NCBI RefSeq assembly: GCF_000721175.1
Contig: NZ_JOEZ01000059.1
Coordinates: 1 to 18,118, forward strand
Source: Streptomyces anulatus
GTDB lineage: Bacteria; Actinomycetota; Actinomycetes; Streptomycetales; Streptomycetaceae
Reading direction: 5' to 3'
Length of the DNA: 18,118 nucleotides
The position numbers and the translations under genes are program-made. The stretch's first letter is position 1, and each line of letters starts with the position of its first letter. The notes under the pieces were generated by a model, which saw only the letters and a program-made list of their open reading frames with translations, ran no database searches and was not told the DNA's origin. Positions 12,090 through 18,118 of this stretch are shown piece after piece.

Positions 12090-13322
12090 TCAACCAGCCT
12101 GCTGCTTGAGCAGGTTGACGAGGGCGGGCAGGGCCTCGGCGGCGGTCGCCCGGCACACCAGGTCGCCATCCTGGGGGCCTTCCAGCGGGTACGGCATGAA
12201 CTGGCCGTCGCGCCAGAAGCCCTCCGGGTCCAGGTAGACGACCTGCATGCCGCGGGCGCGGGCGCGTGCCTGGACCTTGCGTCGGTCGGCGTGCAGGCCG
12301 ACGACGAGGAGGGCCTGGGCGCCGTCCACCCACTCGACGTCGGGTACGGCCTGGTCGTAGCGGCGCATGAAGCACTCGTCGAGCCCGGCCCACGCCGCGA
12401 GGACGTCGAAGTTGTTGGTGATGACCGGGCCGACGAGGTGCCCGGCGTCCTTCAGTTCCTTCAGCGCCCACATGGCCGGAGTCGGTTCGGCCAGGAAGCA
12501 GGCACGGAACATCTCCACGAAGTCCGCCGTCTTCTCCTCCGGCTCTGTCAACACCTCGTGGAGGAGCGTGTCAGCGGTCGGGGAGAGGGTGAAGCGGTGC
12601 TCTCGCGGCTCGTGCCCCTGGCGGTCGGTGACCCGGTAGATCTCGTGGAGCCGGTGCAGGGGCGGAATACCTGCCTCGACCGACGTACCGCAGCCGATCT
12701 CCACCTGGAAGGGCAGGAGGTCCGCGAGGACGGACAGGTCTGGGACGCGGGTCGGCGTACCGGGGCGGTCCTTGCACCTGATCCCGGTGGAGAGGACGTT
12801 CCACGGCAGCTGTCGGACAGCGGGCGGCGGCGCGTAGGACACCGAGGCGATCTGCACGTCCAGGCTCCGGTAGCCGACGGGGAGGGTACGCCCCACTGCC
12901 GCGTCCTGGGGGTGGATGTCGTGCTCGGTGATCCGGCACTTCAGATCCCGACGTGTCCATAAGAATCCACCGGGAGCCTCCTTCCAGCCGCCGGTGGCGA
13001 GCGAGTCCCACAGGGCGTCGTGGTGCGCGTCGATCTCGTCCGCTGGAGCGGTAGCGGAGTGGTAGAGGTACAGGTCGGTCAGGCCGATGGCCGGCGCGGC
13101 GGTGGTGGGGACCAGGCCGTACCGGTAGCGGTAGTGGATGATCCGCCGCCGGGCGTCGTCGGCGGCTGTCCAGCCGCTCTGTTCGGCCGTGGCCTTCTCC
13201 TGCGTACGGCGCCAGATGCCTTCCTCGATGTAGCGGGGGCGGTCGGCGTCGCCGAAGTAGGTCTTCCAGACCTGCTGTTGGTCGGGGGTGAGCTGGTCGA
13301 TGACGATGTACGGGATGTCCAT
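12090..13322 (-). CDS. SIR2-like domain protein with uncharacterised N-terminal half
   Basis: A 410-residue soluble protein. The C-terminal half resembles SIR2/TIR-type NAD-binding proteins: EIGCGTSVEAGIPPLHRLHE (208-227) matches the GAGxSxxAGIPxFR loop, PVITNNFDVLAAWAG (299-313) matches the TQNxD segment, and ALLVVGLHADRRKVQARARA then VVYLDPEGFW match later core strands. The His-Gly pair expected about 20 residues after the TNNFD block in deacetylating sirtuins is not seen, so NAD hydrolysis or a binding-only role is more likely. Residues 1-200 contain HYRYRYGLVPTTAAPAIGLT and match nothing I know. ATG 13322 is chosen for GGGAGAG just upstream; an in-frame ATG at 13364 would add 14 residues. 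It lies 107 bp before the dehydrogenase gene on the same strand. Confidence 0.75.
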   Translation of the reverse strand: MDIPYIVIDQLTPDQQQVWKTYFGDADRPRYIEEGIWRRTQEKATAEQSGWTAADDARRRIIHYRYRYGLVPTTAAPAIGLTDLYLYHSATAPADEIDAHHDALWDSLATGGWKEAPGGFLWTRRDLKCRITEHDIHPQDAAVGRTLPVGYRSLDVQIASVSYAPPPAVRQLPWNVLSTGIRCKDRPGTPTRVPDLSVLADLLPFQVEIGCGTSVEAGIPPLHRLHEIYRVTDRQGHEPREHRFTLSPTADTLLHEVLTEPEEKTADFVEMFRACFLAEPTPAMWALKELKDAGHLVGPVITNNFDVLAAWAGLDECFMRRYDQAVPDVEWVDGAQALLVVGLHADRRKVQARARARGMQVVYLDPEGFWRDGQFMPYPLEGPQDGDLVCRATAAEALPALVNLLKQQAG

Positions 13323-13418
13323 GATCTCTCCCTGGAGAATCACGCCTGGATGTTCCGGGCGCATGGCAGGCTCCGTTGGCCGGGAACGTGGGCGATTGGC
13401 CCGGACAGCGGAGCGGAG

Positions 13419-13628
13419 TCAGCGGTCGGAGGACGAGCTCGCGTCCGCTGAGACTGCGGCGGTCTGGTGACTGAGGCCGTTGAGGAGCGGGGCGGCCTGC
13501 TCACGCAGTGCCCAGGCCGGGCCCACCAGCCCGGCCACGGCCAGAAGCGTGAGCGCGATGCCTCCGCCTTCGGGGCGTACGGTGCGCGGCGCGGCCTTTC
13601 GGGCGTGGCGTCGTCGACACCCGGTCAC
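13419..13628 (-). CDS. Small single-pass membrane protein of unknown function
   Basis: A 69-residue frame starting at a GTG that overlaps the upstream stop codon in GTGA. The N-terminus is basic (GCRRRHARKAAPR), followed by one hydrophobic segment, GIALTLLAVAGLVGPAWAL (residues 23-41), and a polar Ser/Ala-rich tail. This predicts one membrane helix with the basic end inside, or a weak signal anchor. There is no recognised family. The translational overlap ties it to the 148-residue protein before it. As the frame is short, the coding call rests mostly on the overlap and the clean membrane segment. Confidence 0.6.
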   Translation of the reverse strand: MTGCRRRHARKAAPRTVRPEGGGIALTLLAVAGLVGPAWALREQAAPLLNGLSHQTAAVSADASSSSDR

Positions 13629-14071
13629 TGGGTGCCGCCGATGGCGCGTTCGTGTGTGTCGACGAGGCGGCTGGTCTGCTGGTGCAGCCACTGCAGCTCG
13701 ACCGAGGTGAGGATGAGCACGCCATCGAGGGTCGAGCCGTCGTCCAAGTGGAACTTGACGGGAATCGACCCCTGCCGGGCCCGCGGGTCGTAGACCGCGT
13801 CCTGCCCGGCCGGGAGCGTGGCGTGGGTGGCCCTCACCGGCACGGGCCTGAGCGTCGTCCCGTCGGCGGGCGCGGACCACGGGGCCCCGCCCCCGGGCGG
13901 ACGCAGGTGGTACGTCGTAGCGGAGCCCTCACCGGGGAGGGCGACCACGACCCCGACACGGCCGTTGCGAGCGCTGTCCGTGGCGAGGTCGCCGAGTCGT
14001 GGAACGAACGGTGCTGCCGTACCTAACTCGACTCCCTGCGAGGGAAGATGAGAAGAACGTCGTCGCGTCAT
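13625..14071 (-). CDS. Hypothetical 148-residue protein with a TTA codon
   Basis: No family is recognised. After a short basic start it has GVELGTAAPFVPRLGDLATD, then strand-rich sequence (RVGVVVALPGEGSATTYHLR, SIPVKFHLDDGSTLDGVLIL) and a C-terminal helix ELQWLHQQTSRLVDTHERA. No membrane segment or enzyme motif is visible. Residue 16 is encoded by TTA (14026-14024), the codon read only by the bldA tRNA in Streptomyces, so its production may be limited to late growth. No good ribosome site precedes the ATG; the start is the only plausible one in frame. It lies 55 bp after the XRE regulator gene and overlaps the small membrane protein gene by 4 bp. Confidence 0.7.
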   Translation of the reverse strand: MTRRRSSHLPSQGVELGTAAPFVPRLGDLATDSARNGRVGVVVALPGEGSATTYHLRPPGGGAPWSAPADGTTLRPVPVRATHATLPAGQDAVYDPRARQGSIPVKFHLDDGSTLDGVLILTSVELQWLHQQTSRLVDTHERAIGGTQ

Positions 14072-14126
14072 GCCCCGAAGTTAGGGACAGGACGGTCCTC
14101 GAATATGAGCCGGAGGAATACGACCC

Positions 14127-15356
14127 CTATCCGTCCAGGTGAAAGCGGTCGGACATGTGCCGCAGCTTCTCCCTCGTGGCTGCTCGTTCGGCGTAGACGA
14201 TGCTGCGAAGCGTCGAACGGGCGATGGGGTGGTTCCGTACGAGCTGCGGCGCGATCCGCTCAGCCGTCTCCAGCTCGGTGAGGGCCTTTGCCCGGTTTCC
14301 GTCCCACAGCCAGGCCCGTGCGACGTCCATGTGGTGGTGTCCCTGACGAGAGTTGGGCAGTGCCCCGACCAGGCTTGGGCTGGTGCGGCGGTTTATCTCC
14401 AGAGCTTTGCCCTGCTTGCCCATTTCCAGGGCCACGCTGATCGCGTGGATCTGCACGTTTCCGGCGGAGAACGTCAGCGAATGCCGGTCGTACACCGGTG
14501 CGCCGACGTACGCGTCCATGCGTTCCGCCGCGTCCTTCGCGTGTCCGATCCGGTCCTCCGCTTCCGATGGGCGGTTGGCCCGAGCGGCGGAGATGGCTGC
14601 CCGAAGCTGCAGCGTGCCCCAAGCCCGCACGGCCAGCGGGTCACCCTGCTCGTACGGCTGTTGCACCGAGGCGATCGCCTTGTCCGAGAGGGTCAGAGCG
14701 TCGGTCCAGTCAGCGGTCGCCCACATGTCCCAGACGCGCATCCAGTCGGCGACGGCAGGCAGCACCGGGTCTCCCGACAACCTGGCTGACCACGCGGCCC
14801 GTTCGCACGCCATGGCCACCAGCTCGGGGTGTCCGAGGGCGTGTGCGGCGGTGTGTGCGAACTTGCAGCACACGGCGTAAATGGCGTACGCCTCCTCCCG
14901 CTCGTGTCCGTCCGATTCCTCCGCCAGGGCGCGCGCTTCCCGGAACAGGTCCGGGAGAACTCGGAGGATCGCGACGTTGGAGGCGGTGTCCCGCAGGCGG
15001 TGCAGCCGGGTCACCTCACGCCATAGCTGTGAGGCCGGTCGGGGAACCCCGTCGAAGACGGGAACGAGGTCGTAGCGGCGCAGCTCGCGCAGGATCGACG
15101 AGGCGGCGATCTGCCACTGGCTGTCGTCGGGGGAGCTGCTGTACGGGCGTCCGATCAGGTCGTTCGGATGGACGTGCAGCTCCGCGGCCACCTGGTTGAG
15201 CAGCCCGACCCGGTCCAGTTCGATCAGGCCCCGTTCCATCTTCGACACCCAGCCCTGTGACTTCCCCAGGGCCGTCGCCAGGTCGGCCTGCGGCATGCCC
15301 AGTCGCAGCCTCGCCCTGCGAGCGCGCTTGCCGATCTCCTCGGCTTCCTCCAGCAT
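14127..15356 (-). CDS. XRE-family transcriptional regulator with TPR-like C-terminal domain
   Basis: A 409-residue protein. Residues 5-67 form an HTH_XRE domain: EIGKRARRARLRLGMPQADL, ATALGKSQGWVSKMERG (recognition helix) and VAAELHVHPNDLIG. The remaining 340 residues are helical with TPR-like repeats, for example ADWTDALTLSDKAIASVQQP and GNRAKALTELETAERIAPQL. This layout is common in Streptomyces regulators and resembles RRNPP-type sensors, in which the repeats bind a small ligand or peptide. The ATG at 15356 has GGAGG 7 nt upstream; an in-frame start 81 bp earlier is less likely. It heads the minus-strand gene block and probably regulates it. The ligand is unknown. Confidence 0.9.
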   Translation of the reverse strand: MLEEAEEIGKRARRARLRLGMPQADLATALGKSQGWVSKMERGLIELDRVGLLNQVAAELHVHPNDLIGRPYSSSPDDSQWQIAASSILRELRRYDLVPVFDGVPRPASQLWREVTRLHRLRDTASNVAILRVLPDLFREARALAEESDGHEREEAYAIYAVCCKFAHTAAHALGHPELVAMACERAAWSARLSGDPVLPAVADWMRVWDMWATADWTDALTLSDKAIASVQQPYEQGDPLAVRAWGTLQLRAAISAARANRPSEAEDRIGHAKDAAERMDAYVGAPVYDRHSLTFSAGNVQIHAISVALEMGKQGKALEINRRTSPSLVGALPNSRQGHHHMDVARAWLWDGNRAKALTELETAERIAPQLVRNHPIARSTLRSIVYAERAATREKLRHMSDRFHLDG

Positions 15357-15657
15357 CAGGACACCTCCCGGCCGCCGGACGATCCGGCGCGACCGCCGGT
15401 CTGTCCGTACAGAGTTCGTCTCCTGCACGGTACCCATGACGCGGCTTCAGCGTGAGACGAGCTGCAAGGACCGTCGGGGCCGCGGCCCGTGTACCGCTGT
15501 CCCGTCCTGAACGGCGAGTCCGAGACCGGAAGCCACTTCTGTCCGCCATCAGTGCCCAGACGGCCATCAGGCATTGATTCCGAAGCCGCCGGTGCCGAAC
15601 GACAGCGGATCATGGGGATGAGGAACTTTCCACGTCGCGCACCGCCGGAGGCAGCCA
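15357..15657. other. Divergent intergenic region between the XRE regulator and the dehydrogenase
   Basis: About 300 bp separate two divergent starts. I see no clear promoter hexamers and no convincing gene. A short plus-strand frame from 15489 lacks a ribosome site and a recognisable product. The region is the likely place for control sites of both directions. Confidence 0.5.
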
Positions 15658-16500
15658 GTGATCACCGTGACCGTCCTCCACCCTGGAACCATGGGCGCGG
15701 CGATCACCGCCGAGCTCGTGGCCGGCGGCCATGAGGCGCTGTCGGTGACCAAGGGCCGCAGTGAGAACACCTGGCTCCGAGGGAGAGAGGCCGGTGCCAC
15801 GGCGTACGACTCGCTCGCGGAGGCGCTGTCCAGAAGCGCGGTCGTTCTCTCGGTCTGCCCACCACAGGCGGCGGAGGACGTTGCGGCGGCGGTGGCCGCG
15901 CACGGCTTCGCGGGGGTGTACGCCGATGTCAACGCCATCAGCCCTCAACGCGTACGGCGCATCGCTGACGAGACCCGCCCTGGCTCTGCAGTTGTCGACG
16001 GTGCTGTTTTCGGTCAGCCGCCAGGCGAGGGGCGTGCCACGCGGCTCTATCTCGCAGGGGCCGACTCTGCCGTCGAGCTGGTGGCGTCGCTGTTCACGGA
16101 CTCTGCGCTGCACGTGTGCCGCGTCGGGGACACACCCGGTTCCGCTTCCGCGCTGAAGATGGCCTTCTCCAGCTACCAGAAGGCCGCCCGCACCCTCGCC
16201 GGAGTCGCTCACGCGCTCGCCGACGCCCATGGAGTCGGTGATCAGCTCACAGCCGAAGCCGAGGTCATGATCTCCGCGATCCTCTCCGATCCGGAGTATC
16301 TACCGAGCGTGGCAGCCCGAGCCTGGCGCTGGGCGCCCGAGATGGAAGAGGTCGCCGATACGCTCCGCGCTGCTGACCTGCCCACGGACATGGCCGAAGC
16401 CACGGCTCGGGTGCTCGCCTACTGGGAGCGGGACAAGGACCAGTTCGACCTGCCGTTCGTGCACACCCTCTCCCAGCTCCGGTCAGAGAAGAGCCGTTGA
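15658..16500 (+). CDS. NAD(P)-binding dehydrogenase, 6-phosphogluconate/3-hydroxyisobutyrate dehydrogenase-like with DUF1932-type C-terminus
   Basis: A 280-residue protein. The N-terminal Rossmann fold has VTVLHPGTMGAAITAEL with the G-x-MG nucleotide loop, then VVLSVCPPQAAEDVAAAV and VYADVNAISP as the following strands. The substrate loop is VVDGAVFGQPP, and GSASALKMAFSSYQKAARTL carries the conserved Lys found in this superfamily. The C-terminal helical half resembles DUF1932. Members oxidise beta-hydroxy acids or reduce small aldehydes or imines with NAD(P)H; the substrate here is unknown. GGAGG lies 6 nt before the GTG start. It is divergent from the XRE regulator and convergent with the relaxase remnant, with no operon partner. 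Confidence 0.87.
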   Translation: MITVTVLHPGTMGAAITAELVAGGHEALSVTKGRSENTWLRGREAGATAYDSLAEALSRSAVVLSVCPPQAAEDVAAAVAAHGFAGVYADVNAISPQRVRRIADETRPGSAVVDGAVFGQPPGEGRATRLYLAGADSAVELVASLFTDSALHVCRVGDTPGSASALKMAFSSYQKAARTLAGVAHALADAHGVGDQLTAEAEVMISAILSDPEYLPSVAARAWRWAPEMEEVADTLRAADLPTDMAEATARVLAYWERDKDQFDLPFVHTLSQLRSEKSR

Positions 16501-16532
16501 TTCGTTCACGCTGAGGGGTAGCCCCTGGACGA

Positions 16533-18021
16533 TCACCTCCGCCGAGGGCGAGACGCGGAAATGGTGGGTGGGGCCGTCGCCGCAGGTTCGGGCGAGGGCA
16601 CGTGGCGTAGTCCGGTGCTGCGAGCCTGTGCCGCCAGAGCTCGTCGACTGGGAGCCGGCCTCTGCGAGAGCCGATGTACGCGCCATGTGAGGGTGCGTGC
16701 CGGGGAGCGTGCGTCGTCGAGGGCTCGTTCGTCTGCTGCCTGCTGCAGCAGGCGTTTGGGGTCGTGGCCCACTGCCTCTGCCTCGGCCAATGCGGTGGTG
16801 AGCGCCTGCGAGGCAGATTCGGCGAGGATCTGATCGGCGTGCGCCGGAGCGGCCTGGAGGATGAGGCGGACGTATTGGTCCGCAAGATTCTGGGACGGTC
16901 GGCGTTGGCCGAGGACCAGGAGGGGCGTGGCTGCCGTGTGGTCGTAGGCGGCCTGGAGGTGGAGCAGGCTCTTGTGGGCTGCGGCCACCTGTTGCTCGTG
17001 CTCTCGTCGGTCGTGCCAGCGTGCGGCGGCGATGACGGCGAGGAGCGCAGCGTCGAGGAACATCGCCAAGGCGGCTCCGTCTTTCGGCGCCGGCTCGCGA
17101 AGCATCGCCTTGACCGCGCCGCGTAGAGCACGAGCGTGGTGGTGCTCGGCGCGGACGCGCGAACGGGTCGCCCGCTCGAAAGCTGAGGCTGCTGAGCGGA
17201 GTTCGGTACGAATGTCCGGCGGTGCGGTGAGAGCTACGGCGTCGAGCGCTTCGCCGAAGGCGGCCAGGTGGGCCTGGGCGGCTCCGGCGTCCGGCTGGTC
17301 GAGGTGGTGGGGGATGCGCTCGGTGGCTGCGGTGGCTTGATGCCATGGGTGCGGCCTGAGGTGCCCCTCGGCGGACGATGGAACCTCTGCTGCGGCGAGA
17401 CGGCTCTGGATCTTCGGGAGGGAGAGATCCGGCGCCAGCGTGGAACCGGAGAACCACACCGGTTCTGCCTTCGCGTTCCGGTCGTTCTCCAGAGCGACCT
17501 TGTAGCCGCGTGGTTCTCCTGAGGGGAAGTACAGGACCTCGACGAGGACTCCCTTGGTGTGTGTGAGCAGACCGAGGAACTCGTTGGTATCGGTGGCGGC
17601 AGCCGCCGCTGTGCGGACCACGGCCCGCAGGCGTTCGCGGGCAGCCTTGGCATGGCCGTTCCGCAGGGCCTTCTCCCGTTCGGCGCGCTGGGGCCGTTTG
17701 GCGGCAGTGCGGTCACCGCGGATGACCCGTTGCAGCCCGTATTCCTTCTCGATGGCTGCGAGTTCGCGGTCAGCGGTGAGGTAGTCGTTCCAGTGACGTG
17801 CTGAGCGGAGGTCACCTCGTACCTTTGTGGCGGCGATGTGGATGTGATCGGGGGCGTGGCGTACGGCGATCCAGCGGCAGCCGTCCGGGTCGTCCGCCGG
17901 TGCGATGCCGGTGGCCGCGACAACGCGACGGGCGATGTCCGCCCACTCGCCGTCTTCGAGGATGCGGTCACCGGGTGCCGCGCGGAGAGAGCAGTGCCAC
18001 ACGTGCTGCTTCGGGGCGCGT
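16533..18021 (-). pseudogene. Relaxase/mobilisation nuclease, N-terminus removed by an IS481-type insertion
   Basis: The readable frame starts at the IS boundary and gives KQHVWHCSLRAAP, then EWADIARRVVAATGIAP and WIAVRHAPDHIHIAATKVR. The HxH pair is part of the metal-binding site of MOB relaxases. LRSARHWNDYLTADRELAAI follows, as in Streptomyces plasmid and ICE relaxases. A long helical C-terminal region of about 350 residues runs to the stop at 16533. The N-terminal part with the DNA-nicking Tyr is missing, because sequence upstream of 18021 belongs to a transposase. A GTG at 18002 could restart translation, giving a 489-residue protein without the catalytic Tyr. It marks this side as former conjugative or mobilisable DNA. 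Confidence 0.82.
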
Positions 18022-18118
18022 TGTATTGCCCTGTGAGGTTGGGGACGCGGCTGGCGGGTGGTTGGCCCTTGAGCGCGGTGTGTCCGCGGTGGTGATTGTA
18101 GGTGTGGAGCCAGCCGGG
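18022..18118 (-). mobile_element. IS481-family insertion sequence, transposase C-terminal end
   Basis: The minus strand from the window edge reads GWLHTYNHHRGHTALKGQPP and then ASRVPNLTGQY, the standard ending of IS481-family DDE transposases. On the plus strand the element edge appears to be TGTATTGCCC at 18022, typical of an IS terminal repeat beginning with TGT. No stop codon occurs before the element ends, so the transposase frame runs on through the relaxase DNA to a stop at 17234. The other end lies outside the window. Confidence 0.8.

Noticed and set aside
10882..12237. A long plus-strand frame opposite the dehydrogenase gene
   Set aside because: It is antisense to a full-length, well-conserved dehydrogenase, is Gly/Val-rich without motifs, and has no ribosome site; it is a high-GC shadow.
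12039..12962. A plus-strand frame opposite the SIR2-like gene
   Set aside because: It lies antisense to a gene with clear SIR2 motifs and has no recognisable domain of its own.
13625..14071. bldA-dependent control of the STAND gene by TTA codons
   Set aside because: Reading the codons of the AT-rich STAND gene I saw no in-frame TTA; the clear TTA is only in the 148-residue gene.
1..18118. CRISPR array or retron
   Set aside because: The five repeats are 1-2.3 kb apart and tRNA-derived; no regularly spaced short repeats, cas genes or reverse transcriptase are visible.

Overview
The window is high-GC actinobacterial DNA, almost certainly Streptomyces or a close relative. The signs are strong third-position G/C bias, GTG starts, GGAGG-type ribosome sites, a rare in-frame TTA codon and the gene families present. 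It reads as accessory DNA: transposase ends at both edges, a decayed tyrosine recombinase, a truncated relaxase, and small toxin-antitoxin-like and defence-like genes.

The organising feature of the left half is a head-to-tail array of attachment-site-like direct repeats. Each repeat is the 3' part of a tRNA-Gly gene on the minus strand, from anticodon loop to acceptor end. The five copies start near 682, 3005, 4346, 5791 and 6816. None has a tRNA 5' half. Each has a rho-independent hairpin on its left, and four of the five have a conserved arm module of about 128 bp on their right (the fourth copy lacks it). The repeats cut the region into units of about 2.3, 1.3, 1.4 and 1.0 kb, plus a last unit open to the right. 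None of the units has its own integrase. The only recombinase trace is the pseudogene at 158-691, left of the first repeat.

Cargo by unit: (1) a BBE-type FAD-dependent oxidoreductase; (2) a three-gene operon with a Phd/YefM-like antitoxin, a DUF6247-like protein and a RelE/ParE-like protein, with two palindromes at its promoter; (3) a ribbon-helix-helix protein overlapping by 4 bp a 258-residue protein of unknown function, behind a palindrome; (4) a stand-alone HEPN-type protein; (5) an 871-residue HEPN / STAND NTPase / helical-repeat protein, AT-rich for its surroundings, like an NLR-type phage-defence sensor.

From 10298 to 15356 all genes lie on the minus strand. In transcription order they are an XRE regulator with a TPR-like C-terminus, a 148-residue hypothetical, a 69-residue small membrane protein, a SIR2-like protein with a novel N-terminal half, a UDP-glucose/GDP-mannose dehydrogenase-family enzyme and a MazG-like pyrophosphohydrolase. 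Spacing suggests one or two transcription units. A plus-strand NAD(P)-binding dehydrogenase (15658-16500) follows. The right edge holds a MOB relaxase whose N-terminus was cut off by an IS481-family element running out of the window.

My reading is that the left half is a tRNA-Gly integration hotspot where small non-autonomous units carrying addiction or immunity genes have accumulated in tandem. The repeats are directly visible. The mobility and the defence roles are inference.
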